Source: Pseudomonadota bacterium
GTDB taxonomy: Bacteria; Pseudomonadota; Gammaproteobacteria; Burkholderiales; Methylophilaceae
Assembly (NCBI GenBank): GCA_029556915.1
Contig: JAKQIT010000165.1
Location: 1-64,000 of the forward strand
Direction: 5' to 3'
Length of the DNA stretch: 64,000 nucleotides
The translations under genes were made by a program, and so were the position numbers. Shown here one piece after another: positions 1 to 9,101 of the stretch; the first letter of the stretch is position 1, and each line of letters starts with the position of its first letter. The notes beneath the pieces were generated by a model, which had not been told where the DNA came from, made no database searches, and worked only from the letters and a program-made list of their open reading frames with translations.

Positions 1-141
1 GGTGGTAGATTTACCAGCACCATTTGGCCCTAAAAAGCCCAGCACTTGCCCTTTGCTAAGGGTAAAACTCACGTTGCTAACGGCTTCGCGACCACCGTAT
101 AGTCGGGTAAGTTCGGTTGCTTCTACTGTAATATTATTCAT
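1..141 (-). CDS. ABC transporter ATP-binding protein, 5' part only
   Basis: The gene runs off the left edge; only the first 47 residues are visible. They contain the aromatic A-loop residue Tyr15 and a complete Walker A motif GPNGAGKST at residues 38-46, typical of an ABC ATPase that powers a membrane transporter from the cytoplasmic face. The start is the ATG at 141. The N-terminus ([20 protein letters not shown]) fits the short ATPases that pair with a separate permease (multidrug or gliding/NosF-like types), but the substrate cannot be told. It is divergent from the TPR lipoprotein gene. Family assignment is secure, subfamily is not. Confidence 0.88.
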   Translation of the reverse strand, partial: MNNITVEATELTRLYGGREAVSNVSFTLSKGQVLGFLGPNGAGKSTT

Positions 142-368
142 ACGCCACTCTAAATTTTGCTCAAAATTTAACCTAAATTTAACTTGGAGCCTGTTAAAAA
201 CTATTGACACATCGCAGTCAATTCATAATTATGGAGGAACTTGAGACAACTGTCACGGACTAAGCACTGTTAGCTAACAATATAAAGCAACTTAACGGCC
301 TTTATATTCTGTCTAGATAATTGATTTTCACCGTTTATCTATCAATAAAAATTAAATAAATTTTAAAT

Positions 369-2144
369 ATGCCCATAAAATCTAGCGTTACAGCGCTGCC
401 CCAGCAAAAAAAACCATTTTATATCAGTCTGCTATTGCGTTCCGGGCTGCTATCTAGCGCATTAGCGCTGACTGCTTGCGCAGCCCAGCCGCCCATTGCA
501 AATGCACCAACAACGCAGGTTGCTGCAAATTCAATTGCTAATGGACAACTTTCCGCTGAATTTGTTTATCAATATTTAGTTGCTGAAATTGCTGGCCAGC
601 GAGGTGACTTAGCAACGTCAAGTGCAGTTTTTTATAACCTAGCCAAAAACTCCAGAGAAGCTAGCTTAGCTGAGCGTGCCGCTAAAGTTGCCGCTTATGG
701 CAAAGTGCCAGGCTTAGCCGTTCCTGCTATTAAATTATGGGCTGAGTTAGACCCTAGCTCAACAGAAGCGCAACAAGCCATGACTGAGCTATATATTGCC
801 TCTGGCAAGTTAGATGAAGCCAAACCGCATTTAGCCAAACTTTTAGCAAAAGAAGATACCCGTGCCAGTGGTTTTTTATATTTGCATACTTTACTCAACA
901 AAAGCCCTGACCCAGCCGCCACGCTAAAACTGGTGCAATCTTTAGCAGAACCTTATCCACAACTTGCTGAAGCGCATTTTGCCATTGCTCAAAGCGCCTA
1001 CAGCGCTAAGCAGCCAGAAGTCGCCTTACAAGCCCTTGATAAAGCCAACGCACTTAAACCAGGTTGGGATTTGGCCGCTTTAATCAAAGGACAAATTCTT
1101 TATGAAAAATCCCCTGAAAGTGCCATTACGTTTTACAACGCATTTTTAGCACAATACCCCGCTAGCAATGAAGTCCGCGTCAGCTTAACAAGAACTTTAA
1201 TCAACCAAAAACAATACGAAGCGGCTAAAAAGCAATATCCCATATTGATTAAAAATGCTAAAGAAAACAAAGATAAAAACGCAGCCGACATCACTGCCTT
1301 GGTTGGACTAATGGCGATGCAGACTGAAGATTACTCAGCAGCTACAGGCTATTTTGAAGAATCGACTAAGTTAGGTTTTAAAGATACAGATCAAATATAC
1401 CTTTATCTAGCACAAGTTGCTGAAAAGCAAAAAAACTCTGCGCAAGCACAATCTTGGTATAACAAAGTATCCGCTGACAGCAACCACTATTTAGGCGCGC
1501 AACTGGGCATCGCCAACATTATTGCCAATACGCAATCAGCAGACAAAGCGATTGATTATTTAGACAATGTGGACAACTTAACTTCAGAGCAGCAAATTAT
1601 TGTGATTCAAACACAAGCGAGCTTTTTATCTAAGGCGGATCGCAACAAAGAATCTTTTGAGCTACTCGATAAAGCCGTTAAAAATATGCCCAATACGCCA
1701 GAGCTCGTTTACGACTACGCGCTAGCCGCCGAGCGTGTGAAAAAGTTTGACCTCATGGAAGCCGAGCTTCGTAAAGCCATCGCTGCAAAGCCTGACTTTG
1801 CGGCAGCCTACAACGCACTTGGCTACTCGTTTGCAGATAGAAATACGCGCCTAACAGAAGCCTTGCAACTCATTGAAAAAGCACTCTCTTTTAACCCGAA
1901 TGATCATTACATGTTAGATAGTTTGGGTTGGGTGCATTACCGTAAAGGTAACTTAGATAAAGCCTTAGATTATTTACAGCAAGCTTATAAAGTAAACCCT
2001 GACCCTGAAATAGCTGCCCACGTAGGCGAAGTATTATGGAAAAAAGGCAAGAAAGAGGAAGCTAAAAAAGTGTGGAATGATGCGATTAAAGCTGACCCAA
2101 AAAACCAAGTATTGTTAGACACTGTGAAAAAATTTGGCCAATAA
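369..2144 (+). CDS. TPR-repeat lipoprotein
   Basis: A 591-residue protein with an N-terminal lipoprotein signal: a hydrophobic segment at about residues 19-36 ends in the lipobox L34-T35-A36-C37, so the mature protein should be lipidated and carried to the envelope. The rest is helical tetratricopeptide-type sequence; the clearest units lie in the last 200 residues, with repeated A-x-x-x-N-A-L-G-Y and L-D-S-L-G-W-x-H-Y-R-K-G patterns. Such TPR lipoproteins are scaffolds for envelope complexes. The gene precedes lolB, the usual betaproteobacterial arrangement, which fits a role in lipoprotein or outer-membrane biogenesis (inference). No clear Shine-Dalgarno precedes the ATG. A palindromic repeat lies between it and lolB. 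Confidence 0.85.
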   Translation: MPIKSSVTALPQQKKPFYISLLLRSGLLSSALALTACAAQPPIANAPTTQVAANSIANGQLSAEFVYQYLVAEIAGQRGDLATSSAVFYNLAKNSREASLAERAAKVAAYGKVPGLAVPAIKLWAELDPSSTEAQQAMTELYIASGKLDEAKPHLAKLLAKEDTRASGFLYLHTLLNKSPDPAATLKLVQSLAEPYPQLAEAHFAIAQSAYSAKQPEVALQALDKANALKPGWDLAALIKGQILYEKSPESAITFYNAFLAQYPASNEVRVSLTRTLINQKQYEAAKKQYPILIKNAKENKDKNAADITALVGLMAMQTEDYSAATGYFEESTKLGFKDTDQIYLYLAQVAEKQKNSAQAQSWYNKVSADSNHYLGAQLGIANIIANTQSADKAIDYLDNVDNLTSEQQIIVIQTQASFLSKADRNKESFELLDKAVKNMPNTPELVYDYALAAERVKKFDLMEAELRKAIAAKPDFAAAYNALGYSFADRNTRLTEALQLIEKALSFNPNDHYMLDSLGWVHYRKGNLDKALDYLQQAYKVNPDPEIAAHVGEVLWKKGKKEEAKKVWNDAIKADPKNQVLLDTVKKFGQ

Positions 2145-2191
2145 AACTTAATCAAAATGCGGCTTCTTTTTTCAACTAAAAACATGCTTAA

Positions 2192-2263
2192 AATCTCCCG
2201 AGAGATTTTTACGCCTCTGTAAGCCGCATGGATACTGGCTTGCAGAGGTGGTCAAATGATTTG
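2192..2263 (+). repeat. Intergenic palindromic repeat, copy 1
   Basis: Copy of the family found 13 times in this window. Left flank CCCGAGAGATTTTTACG, stem CCTCTGTAAGCC / GGCTTGCAGAGG around the loop GCATGGATACT, right flank GGTCAAATGATTTG. This is one of the two best matches to the consensus. It starts 48 bases after the TPR gene and lies before lolB. Confidence 0.9.
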
Positions 2264-2342
2264 ATGTCTAATTTATACTAAAAAGCCGCTTTTAAATACG
2301 CTAAATATTCTCTCTATTTTAAAATTTATTGGTTCCAATATT

Positions 2343-2963
2343 TTGATAAAAATTCTCCGTTTATGCGTGCTACTTTTCACCTTAGCAGCTTTGCAAGCCT
2401 GCGTGAGCGTGCCAAGTAAACCGTTTGAACAATCGGAAAATCTAGCGCAACATCAGCAACATTTGCAAAAAATAGCGCAAATACAACAGTTTTCGCTTCA
2501 AGGTCGCATTGGCGTTCAAGCGGATGGCAAAGGTTTTTCTGGCAATATAGACTGGCAGCACAGTACAGCAAATGATGAGCTGAATATTTATTCTCCACTC
2601 GGGAGTCAAGTTGCTAAAGTGATCAAAATGAATGACCAAGTTACGCTTACTGATGCAAAGGACAACAGCACTACAGCCAAGAATATTGCCGAGCTCACAC
2701 AACAAACGCTCGGCTGGGAGCTACCACTCAATGGGCTTGCAGATTGGGCACTAGGGCGACCGACCAAAAGCCCTGTCACAGCTATTACTTGGGATGAAAA
2801 TGGTCACATAAAAACATTAGCACAAGATGGTTGGCAACTAGAGTACAATAGCTATACTGAAATTAACAATTTAACTGTTCCAAATAAGATTTCGATTAGA
2901 AATCCCAAAGTATATTTTAAGTTACTGGTTGATAATTGGCAAAACATATGCAAACAGCGGTAA
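2343..2963 (+). CDS. lolB: Outer-membrane lipoprotein LolB
   Basis: A 206-residue protein, matching the usual LolB length. A lipoprotein signal ends at the lipobox LQAC with Cys20. The mature part begins with the family pattern F-S-L-Q-G-R-I-G-V and carries F-S-G-N-I-D-W and L-N-I-Y-S-P-L-G-S, typical of LolB. LolB is anchored in the outer membrane, takes lipoproteins from the periplasmic carrier LolA and inserts them in the inner leaflet. The first codon appears to be TTG with no strong Shine-Dalgarno; no downstream ATG would keep the signal peptide, so the TTG start is preferred. In many relatives lolB leads into ispE; here two PEP-CTERM genes follow instead. Confidence 0.87.
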   Translation: MIKILRLCVLLFTLAALQACVSVPSKPFEQSENLAQHQQHLQKIAQIQQFSLQGRIGVQADGKGFSGNIDWQHSTANDELNIYSPLGSQVAKVIKMNDQVTLTDAKDNSTTAKNIAELTQQTLGWELPLNGLADWALGRPTKSPVTAITWDENGHIKTLAQDGWQLEYNSYTEINNLTVPNKISIRNPKVYFKLLVDNWQNICKQR

Positions 2964-2995
2964 ATCATTGTAAATATTGGCCGTTTTTCCTAAAA

Positions 2996-3048
2996 ATTCA
3001 CCCTATTGGGTGAATGATAATTCACCTAAAACACAATACAATTCACCC
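2996..3048. promoter_or_regulatory. Operator-like palindrome upstream of first PEP-CTERM gene
   Basis: A perfect inverted repeat ATTCACCC-TATT-GGGTGAAT lies at 2996-3015, followed by direct half-sites TTCACC at 3021 and TTCACCC at 3042. The same arrangement occurs at 3684 before the second PEP-CTERM gene. Symmetry, near-identical spacing and repeated half-sites suggest a binding site for a dimeric regulator; the regulator is not in this window. Confidence 0.6.
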
Positions 3049-3073
3049 ATGCAATTTAATAAGGGGAATTGAA

Positions 3074-3559
3074 ATGAAATTGAAACAAGTGGTATTGGTT
3101 TTAGCGGGATTATTGGTAAGCGCTTCTGCGATGGCAACAAATTTTAATGTGAACTATAACGTTCTCAATCCATCCACAACATCATTTAATCAAGTGCAAA
3201 CGGCTGGCGCCTTTACAGACACATATACATTTAACTATCCAGGTAGCGGCAACTTGTCTGCATCAGCAATATCAATAGGCATTAATGCATTTAACATTGA
3301 CTTCACTTCAGTTACATTGAATGGCATCCTGCTTAGCATTAGCAATAGCGGTTCTTTATCAACAGCATTTACTGTTACTGATTTAATTAATCAACCGGGC
3401 CCTGCGACTCTGATTATCAACGGCATCAGCGGAAGCCTTGGATCTTACGGCGGCAACTTTAATGTTGCAGCTGTACCAGAGCCAGAAACTTATGCGCTGA
3501 TGATGGCAGGCCTTGGCTTAGTCGGCTTTGCTGCACGTCGCAAACAAAAGACCGCTTAA
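3074..3559 (+). CDS. FxDxF-type PEP-CTERM exported protein
   Basis: A 161-residue protein with a signal peptide (MKLKQVVLVLAGLLVSASAM) and a C-terminal sorting signal: VPEPETYALM, a hydrophobic stretch and the basic tail AARRK. PEP-CTERM proteins are recognised by exosortase and delivered to the surface or extracellular matrix; no exosortase gene is in this window. Near the N-terminus is GAFTDTYTF, the FxDxF-type motif shared with the next gene. The ATG at 3074 is chosen over an upstream frame opening because AAGGGG lies seven bases before it and the signal peptide starts there. The inverted repeat at 2996 precedes it and a strong terminator follows. Confidence 0.88.
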   Translation: MKLKQVVLVLAGLLVSASAMATNFNVNYNVLNPSTTSFNQVQTAGAFTDTYTFNYPGSGNLSASAISIGINAFNIDFTSVTLNGILLSISNSGSLSTAFTVTDLINQPGPATLIINGISGSLGSYGGNFNVAAVPEPETYALMMAGLGLVGFAARRKQKTA

Positions 3560-3580
3560 TAGCAACCTGCTTTAAACTTA

Positions 3581-3605
3581 AAAAGAGCCTACGGGCTCTT
3601 TTTTT
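3581..3605 (+). terminator. Rho-independent terminator
   Basis: Stem AAAAGAGCC / GGGCTCTTTT with a three-base loop and a T-run, 21 bases after the first PEP-CTERM gene. Confidence 0.9.
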
Positions 3606-3683
3606 ATTTGTCGCACTTAAATTCACCTTTGCATAACAAATCCTTACAGGGCAAATCACCACACAGATTGAAGTTTACTTAAA

Positions 3684-3707
3684 ATTCACCCATTAGGGTG
3701 ATTGACA
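3684..3707. promoter_or_regulatory. Operator-like palindrome upstream of second PEP-CTERM gene
   Basis: ATTCACCC-ATTA-GGGTGATT (one mismatch to a perfect palindrome) repeats the site at 2996. It runs into TTGACA at 3702-3707, a possible -35 box followed by AT-rich sequence, so a bound protein would overlap the promoter edge. A TTCACC half-site lies further upstream at 3622. Confidence 0.6.
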
Positions 3708-3793
3708 ATTAAAATTTAATTTAAAATAAATTGTTGCTTTATTAAAATGAGCATGTTAGTATGCCTTTCGTATTCATTTTTGAAGGGCAAATT

Positions 3794-4318
3794 ATGAAAC
3801 TAAAACCACTTATGGCAGCATTTGTAGTTGCGTTTTCAAGCGCAACTGCTGCGGCTGCAAACTATTCTGTTCCAGGAACACTTTCTGGTGCTTACGGTAA
3901 TGCTTTCACAACAGCAAGTGGGGCTTTTTCAGACTTCCTAAGTTTCACTATTGATGCGCCATCAAATTTAGGATCCGTAGCAAGTCCTACTAACTTATCT
4001 TTCAGCTTACCATTTGGCGGCACAATTAACGTTTTTGAAATTTCAAATCTTGCTTATACCATCACGGGTCCGCTCGGTTTTACTACAACAGCGCCTATCG
4101 CTGGTAACAACGTTAGTGCTTCTACTTTCCTAAATGTTGCGGGTGTTTATACGCTTAATTTAACTGGCAACGCAACAGGCACTAGCGGTGGTATGTATTC
4201 AGTGGCGCTAAATGTAGAAAATGTTGCCGCAGTACCAGAGCCAGAAACTTATGCTCTAATGTTAGCTGGCTTAGGCTTGGTTGGTTTTGCATCACGTCGT
4301 AAGAATAATGCAGTGTAA
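3794..4318 (+). CDS. FxDxF-type PEP-CTERM exported protein
   Basis: A 174-residue paralogue-like neighbour of the preceding gene. It has a signal peptide (MKLKPLMAAFVVAFSSATA), a GAFSDFLSF motif matching the partner's GAFTDTYTF, a Ser/Thr/Gly-rich beta-type body and the sorting signal VPEPETYALM followed by a membrane segment and the basic tail SRRK. It is expected to be exported and processed by an exosortase encoded elsewhere. The ATG at 3794 is preferred over the longer frame because GAAGGG precedes it and it begins the signal peptide. The bodies of the two proteins are only weakly alike, so this is an old duplication or two members of one family. Confidence 0.87.
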   Translation: MKLKPLMAAFVVAFSSATAAAANYSVPGTLSGAYGNAFTTASGAFSDFLSFTIDAPSNLGSVASPTNLSFSLPFGGTINVFEISNLAYTITGPLGFTTTAPIAGNNVSASTFLNVAGVYTLNLTGNATGTSGGMYSVALNVENVAAVPEPETYALMLAGLGLVGFASRRKNNAV

Positions 4319-4340
4319 GTTTTGATTACTCTGTATTGGC

Positions 4341-4376
4341 AATCAAAAAGGGGCTTCTTGCCCTTTTTTGATTTTT
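4341..4376 (+). terminator. Rho-independent terminator
   Basis: Long A/T-flanked hairpin: AATCAAAAAGGGGC, loop TTCTT, then GCCCTTTTTTGATT with trailing T residues, 22 bases after the second PEP-CTERM gene. Confidence 0.85.
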
Positions 4377-4446
4377 ATACACCAACACTTTAATTTGGCT
4401 TGCTAATATTGCGTTAAAATAGCGTTTTGCTATCAATGCGATAACC

Positions 4447-5793
4447 ATGTCAGATTCAACAGTGCCAAAAATCCCCAAAAAAGTCTTTATCAAAACTTTC
4501 GGTTGCCAGATGAACGAGTACGATTCATCGCGCATGGCGGACATGCTAAATGCAAATGATGGCATGATAGAAACACAAACGCCTGAAGATGCCGATGTGA
4601 TTTTGCTTAACACTTGCTCAGTGCGTGAAAAAGCCGAAGATAAAGTGTTTAGCCATCTGGGGCGCTTTATTCCACTTAAAGAAAAGAATCCCAATTTGGT
4701 CATTGGTGTGGGTGGATGTGTGGCGACACAAGAAGGCGATAACATCATTAAGCGCGCGCCCTATGTGGATGTGGTGTTTGGCCCGCAAACATTACATCGC
4801 CTGCCTGAAATGATTAGAAATAAGCAAGCCAGCGGCATTTCACAAGTAGATATTGCTTTTCCTGAAATTGAAAAGTTTGACCATTTACCCCCACCACGGG
4901 TTGAAGGCGCATCGGCTTTTTTAAGTATTATGGAAGGTTGCAGTAAATACTGTAGTTTTTGTGTAGTGCCTTACACGCGCGGCGAAGAAGTCTCTCGGCC
5001 TTTTGACGACATTTTGACTGAAGCAGTTCAATTGGCCGAGCAAGGTGTAAAAGAAATTACCCTACTTGGTCAAAATGTAAACGCCTACCGCACTGAGTAC
5101 GAAGGCGTAGAAGCTGATTTAGCCATGCTAATTGAAACGATTGCGGAAATTGAGCAAATTGAGCGCATTCGCTTTACTACCAGCCACCCTAATGAAATGA
5201 GCGAGCGCTTAATTGCCTGTTTTGCCAACGTGCCCAAGCTTGCCGCGCAACTGCATTTGCCTGTACAAGCAGGCTCTGACCGCATCCTCATGGCGATGAA
5301 ACGTAATTACACGGGTTTACAGTTTAAGTCTATTATTCGCAAACTTAAAGCCGCCAATCCCAACTTGACGTTCACTTCTGACTTTATTGTCGGCTTTCCC
5401 GGTGAAACTGAAGCTGATTTTGAAGCGACTGTTAAACTCATGCAAGATGTTGGATTTGATGCCAGCTTTAGCTTTTTGTATAGCCCCCGCCCCGGCACGC
5501 CAGCTGCATTTATGCAAGATGACACGCCCGAAGCAGTTAAACTTGCGCGTTTAAGCAAACTCCAAGCGATTAACGAAGCACAAGCCAAAACCATTAGTGA
5601 AGCCATGCTGGGCACAACACAACGCGTGCTGATTGAAGGCGCATCTTGGAAAGATGCCGCACTGCTGGCTGGAAAAACCGACAACAACCGCGTGGTGGAT
5701 ATTAAGGGTGACGCCAGTTTGATACACCAATTTGTGAATGTACGCATTACTGACGTTTCGAACCCAAGACGTTTAATTGGCGAGATTATTTAA
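4447..5793 (+). CDS. miaB: tRNA-2-methylthio-N6-dimethylallyladenosine synthase
   Basis: A 448-residue radical-SAM methylthiotransferase of normal length. The N-terminal domain has the three cluster cysteines in [12 protein letters not shown] (Cys20), [11 protein letters not shown] (about Cys57) and GVGGCVATQ (about Cys91). The radical-SAM motif CSKYCSFC is at residues 165-172, and a TRAM domain ends the protein. MiaB adds a methylthio group to i6A at position 37 of tRNAs reading UNN codons. The stop codon is followed directly by the phoH start, indicating coupled translation. miaB-phoH-ybeY-corC-lnt is a conserved proteobacterial order. Confidence 0.97.
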   Translation: MSDSTVPKIPKKVFIKTFGCQMNEYDSSRMADMLNANDGMIETQTPEDADVILLNTCSVREKAEDKVFSHLGRFIPLKEKNPNLVIGVGGCVATQEGDNIIKRAPYVDVVFGPQTLHRLPEMIRNKQASGISQVDIAFPEIEKFDHLPPPRVEGASAFLSIMEGCSKYCSFCVVPYTRGEEVSRPFDDILTEAVQLAEQGVKEITLLGQNVNAYRTEYEGVEADLAMLIETIAEIEQIERIRFTTSHPNEMSERLIACFANVPKLAAQLHLPVQAGSDRILMAMKRNYTGLQFKSIIRKLKAANPNLTFTSDFIVGFPGETEADFEATVKLMQDVGFDASFSFLYSPRPGTPAAFMQDDTPEAVKLARLSKLQAINEAQAKTISEAMLGTTQRVLIEGASWKDAALLAGKTDNNRVVDIKGDASLIHQFVNVRITDVSNPRRLIGEII

Positions 5794-6747
5794 ATGGAAA
5801 TCACATTAACACCTGAAGATAATACGCGTTTAGCCAACCTATGCGGCGCGTTGGATGAAAATATCAAGCAAATTGAAACTGCGCTTGAGGTGAATATCAA
5901 TCGGCGCGGTAGCACTTTTCATATCAGCGGTGAACTCACCAACACGCGCCTTGCTGCCCAATTGATTGAAAATTTTTACGTGCGAGCCAAAAAGCCAATT
6001 GAGTTGGAAGAAATTCAGCTTGGGCTGGTAGAAATTGACAAACTCAGCCCAGATGACGTGACCACGACAGCAATGCCCGTGCTAATGACACGCCGCGGGG
6101 ATTTGCATGGCCGCACGCCGCGCCAAGTGAGCTATTTGCAGCAGATTCAAGACCATGATGTCACTTTTGGCATTGGACCCGCCGGCACTGGTAAGACTTA
6201 TCTAGCCGTTGCCAGCGCGGTAGATGCGATGACCCGCGACCGCATTAAAAAAATTGTGCTGGTGCGCCCCGCAGTAGAAGCTGGTGAAAAATTGGGCTTT
6301 TTACCTGGGGATTTAAACCAAAAAGTGGACCCTTATTTACGCCCTTTGTATGATGCCCTGTACGATTTGGCGGGTTATGACACGGTGAATAAAATGTTTG
6401 AGCGCAACGTGATTGAAGTTGCGCCGCTCGCCTACATGCGTGGACGCACGCTTAACCAAAGCTTTATTATTTTGGACGAAGCACAAAATACCACCCCTGA
6501 ACAGATGAAAATGTTTTTAACGCGCATCGGCTTTGGCACTAAAGCCGTGATAACTGGCGATGTAACGCAAATTGATTTGCAACGTCACCAAAAGAGCGGG
6601 CTGGTAGAAGCACAAAAAATATTGAAAGATGTCAAAGGCATCGCCTTTACGCAATTTTTATCGGGCGATGTGGTGCGGCATCCGCTGGTACAAAAAATTG
6701 TGAACGCGTACGAACAATACGAGGCAAAGCAAGCGCAAAATCCGTAA
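5794..6747 (+). CDS. ybeZ: PhoH-family ATPase (YbeZ)
   Basis: A 317-residue PhoH-like protein. An N-terminal KH-like region is followed by an ATPase domain with Walker A GPAGTGKT at residues 128-135 and Walker B FIILDEAQN at about 224-232. YbeZ is a cytoplasmic ATPase/RNA-helicase-like protein that works with the endoribonuclease YbeY in ribosome and rRNA maturation. It starts immediately after the miaB stop with no gap. ybeY normally follows directly; here a palindromic repeat and a reversed small gene separate them by about 570 bases. Confidence 0.95.
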   Translation: MEITLTPEDNTRLANLCGALDENIKQIETALEVNINRRGSTFHISGELTNTRLAAQLIENFYVRAKKPIELEEIQLGLVEIDKLSPDDVTTTAMPVLMTRRGDLHGRTPRQVSYLQQIQDHDVTFGIGPAGTGKTYLAVASAVDAMTRDRIKKIVLVRPAVEAGEKLGFLPGDLNQKVDPYLRPLYDALYDLAGYDTVNKMFERNVIEVAPLAYMRGRTLNQSFIILDEAQNTTPEQMKMFLTRIGFGTKAVITGDVTQIDLQRHQKSGLVEAQKILKDVKGIAFTQFLSGDVVRHPLVQKIVNAYEQYEAKQAQNP

Positions 6748-6810
6748 ATTTTGATGGGAAAATATTTGCACACATTGAATGCTATTTTTCATCAAATAAC
6801 TCCCCTAAAA

Positions 6811-6878
6811 CCGCCGATAAAAATTTAATGCTCTGCAAGCCGCATGCAGACTGGCTTACAGAGGCGGTGAAATGATGT
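6811..6878 (+). repeat. Intergenic palindromic repeat, copy 2
   Basis: Stem CTCTGCAAGCC / GGCTTACAGAG with loop GCATGCAGACT and right flank GCGGTGAAATGAT. The left flank has diverged (CCGCCGATAAAAATTTAATG). It lies between the 3' ends of phoH and the reversed small gene. Confidence 0.85.
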
Positions 6879-6916
6879 TGTGCATTCTAAAGCAGATTTT
6901 TGCTTAAAATTTCTAA

Positions 6917-7153
6917 CTATTTTTGCGCCAACTTTTCTACCAAAAGTTGCAGTTTTGGTGAAGAAAAATCTTTTACCTTGCCTGTTTCCATCACTTGAAT
7001 CAACTCATCCATCGCCGCGCGATAACCGCGCTCGTACACCCAATACTGCGCCTCTTCACTGCCAACCAAACTCGAAGTGCCGATTTCATCACAAAATCGA
7101 ATAAAGCTATCCATGCATGCGTTACGCTCTGTTTTCACCATAATCTTACCCAT
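6917..7153 (-). CDS. Small conserved-looking protein of unknown function
   Basis: A 78-residue, probably cytoplasmic protein with no signal or membrane segment. It is mostly helical, rich in Glu and Lys, with C-terminal helix L-Q-L-L-V-E-K-L-A-Q-K. I do not recognise the family. The frame is open throughout, with an ATG at 7153 preceded by AAGAAAG; an internal ATG at 7141 is an alternative. It is encoded against the miaB-lnt cluster, between phoH and ybeY, and shares a 3' intergenic space with a palindromic repeat. That suggests insertion into an otherwise conserved operon. Confidence 0.6.
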   Translation of the reverse strand: MGKIMVKTERNACMDSFIRFCDEIGTSSLVGSEEAQYWVYERGYRAAMDELIQVMETGKVKDFSSPKLQLLVEKLAQK

Positions 7154-7315
7154 TCTTTCTTAATTTTTTAACTTTGCCAAAATTGATATGACGACCTATT
7201 AACACCTATCAACGCAAATAACATGCCAATCTTTTATTCAAATGACGTGCCTGCGCATCGCTATATTGCACGCTGACACTTGTTATTTCGGCTCGTATTC
7301 GTTACGCTAATCGCT

Positions 7316-7762
7316 ATGCCAAATTTACATCTAGCTGTACAAATTGTGAGCGAATGTGTCGATATTCCAGACAAACGGCAATTTCGCCAATGGGCGCGGG
7401 CGGCGGTTCGCGTGGATACCGAAGTGACCATTCGGATTGTGGATGAAGCCGAGGGGCGCGCGCTTAATTTAGCGTATCGCGGCAAAGATTACGCTACCAA
7501 TGTGCTCACTTTTGTATTAGAAGAAACCCCGCATTTACAAGGCGACATTGTGATTTGCGCGCCGGTAGTTGCGACTGAGGCAAAAGCGCAACATAAATCG
7601 CTCGCCGCACATTATGCGCATTTAACAGTACATGGCATATTGCATTTACATGGGTATGATCACGAAAAAGAAGCACCCGCTGAGCTGATGGAAGCAATTG
7701 AGACTGCAATTTTGGCAAAATTAGGGTATGCTAACCCTTATCTAGTAATACAGGATGCTTAA
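7316..7762 (+). CDS. ybeY: Endoribonuclease YbeY, rRNA maturation factor
   Basis: A 148-residue protein with the defining zinc motif HGILHLHGYDH; His106, His110 and His116 are the expected ligands. YbeY is a single-strand endoribonuclease needed for 16S rRNA 3' end processing and ribosome quality control, acting with YbeZ. The ATG at 7316 is chosen over a TTG at 7280 because MPNLHLAVQ resembles family N-termini and gives a typical length. The Shine-Dalgarno is weak. corC follows after 12 bases. Confidence 0.94.
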   Translation: MPNLHLAVQIVSECVDIPDKRQFRQWARAAVRVDTEVTIRIVDEAEGRALNLAYRGKDYATNVLTFVLEETPHLQGDIVICAPVVATEAKAQHKSLAAHYAHLTVHGILHLHGYDHEKEAPAELMEAIETAILAKLGYANPYLVIQDA

Positions 7763-7774
7763 CCAGCATACAGC

Positions 7775-8626
7775 ATGGCCAGTGATTCGGAAAAGTTAAC
7801 CAATAAACCCAGCTTATTAGAACGCTTAAGCAATTTTTTGCTACGCGAACCTGAAGACCGTGAACAGCTCGTTGAGCTACTACACGGCGCGTATGAAAAC
7901 CACTTGTTCGATGCCGACTCTCTCGCCATGATAGAAGGCGTGCTGCAAGTGAGCGAAATGCAAGTGCGCGACATTATGATTCCGCGCTCACAAATGGATG
8001 TCATCGACATCACCCAACCTCCCGAAGCTTTTATCCCGTTTGTGATTGAAACAGCCCACTCACGCTTTCCAGTCATTGAAGATGACAAAAACGATGTGAT
8101 TGGTATTTTGCTGGCTAAAGATTTGCTGCGCTATTACGCAGGTGAAGATTTTGATGTGCGCGATATGTTGCGCCCTGCCGTGTTTATTCCAGAATCAAAA
8201 CGCCTCAATATATTATTAAAAGAGTTTCGCAGCAACCGCAATCACATTGCGATTGTGGTGGATGAATATGGCGGCGTGGCGGGCATGGTGACGATTGAAG
8301 ACGTGCTAGAGCAAATTGTCGGTGATATTGAGGATGAATACGATTACGACGAAGACGAAGATAATGTGATTAAAAATGCGGATGGTCAATACCGCGTAAA
8401 AGCGCTCACTGAAATTACGGACTTTAACGAAGCGTTAGGTACTGACTTTAGCGATGAAGAGTTTTCTACCATCGGCGGTTTGGTGGTCAATCAATTTGGC
8501 CATTTACCTAAACGCAATGACGAAATCACATTTAATGGCTTGCACGTCAAAGTGTTACGTGCCGACAGCCGCAGGCTTCATAGTATGATGATAGAACTAG
8601 TGCCAGACACCTCTGATTTGCCATAA
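7775..8626 (+). CDS. corC: CBS-domain protein CorC/YbeX
   Basis: A 283-residue soluble protein with a pair of CBS domains (about residues 65-185; [17 protein letters not shown] begins the first, [18 protein letters not shown] lies in the second) and a C-terminal CorC/HlyC transporter-associated domain (about 200-283). CorC/YbeX is linked to magnesium and cobalt homeostasis and, in the ybeZYX operon, to ribosome maturation. An acidic patch [11 protein letters not shown] separates the parts. It follows ybeY closely. lnt would normally come next; here the reversed mscL gene intervenes. Confidence 0.92.
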   Translation: MASDSEKLTNKPSLLERLSNFLLREPEDREQLVELLHGAYENHLFDADSLAMIEGVLQVSEMQVRDIMIPRSQMDVIDITQPPEAFIPFVIETAHSRFPVIEDDKNDVIGILLAKDLLRYYAGEDFDVRDMLRPAVFIPESKRLNILLKEFRSNRNHIAIVVDEYGGVAGMVTIEDVLEQIVGDIEDEYDYDEDEDNVIKNADGQYRVKALTEITDFNEALGTDFSDEEFSTIGGLVVNQFGHLPKRNDEITFNGLHVKVLRADSRRLHSMMIELVPDTSDLP

Positions 8627-8645
8627 CTGGCAAACTTCAGGCAAT

Positions 8646-8671
8646 AAAAAAGGGCTTTTCAGCCCTTTTTT
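8646..8671. terminator. Bidirectional terminator between corC and mscL
   Basis: AAAAAAGGGCT, a short loop, then AGCCCTTTTTT: a hairpin with A-run and T-run on both sides, placed between convergent genes so it can serve both. Confidence 0.9.
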
Positions 8672-8684
8672 ACATTAAAAATAC

Positions 8685-9101
8685 TTATTTTTTCAGTGCA
8701 TCGCGAATTTCACGCAACAACAAAATATCATCTGGTGTTGGTGGTGCAGCTGGTGGTGGTTCTGCTTTTTTCATTTTATTGACCAATTTTACCATTTGGA
8801 AAATAATAAACGCAAGGATCAAAAAGTTAATCAAAATAGTAATAAAGTTGCCATAAGCCAAGGTTGGAATAGCCGCTTTTTTGAGATCAGCCAATGCAGT
8901 TAAACCATCTGGGTTTTTGCCAAGTACAATAAATAAACTACTAAAGTCAACATTACCAAAACTACCCACAATTGGCATAATCAAATCGTTCACGACTGAA
9001 TCGACGATTTTACCAAACGCACCGCCGATAATCACACCTACAGCCAAATCCATCATATTGCCTTTACTAATAAACTCTTTGAATTCTGATACCATACTCA
9101 T
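8685..9101 (-). CDS. mscL: Large-conductance mechanosensitive channel MscL
   Basis: A 138-residue channel subunit of standard length. The N-terminal helix [19 protein letters not shown] leads into TM1 ([20 protein letters not shown]), which lines the pore; a periplasmic loop follows, then TM2 (about 75-103, [19 protein letters not shown]) and a cytoplasmic helix [14 protein letters not shown]. Proline-rich APPTPDD links the last two. MscL opens under membrane tension to release solutes on hypo-osmotic shock. The gene sits in reverse between corC and lnt, breaking the usual order. Confidence 0.97.
   Translation of the reverse strand: MSMVSEFKEFISKGNMMDLAVGVIIGGAFGKIVDSVVNDLIMPIVGSFGNVDFSSLFIVLGKNPDGLTALADLKKAAIPTLAYGNFITILINFLILAFIIFQMVKLVNKMKKAEPPPAAPPTPDDILLLREIRDALKK

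Noticed and set aside
2..244. Plus-strand open frame at the left edge
   Set aside because: It is the complement of the ABC ATPase N-terminus, whose Walker A motif reads clearly on the minus strand.
5307..5747. 146-residue minus-strand frame inside miaB
   Set aside because: Shadow of miaB, low-complexity Ser/Ala sequence without family features.
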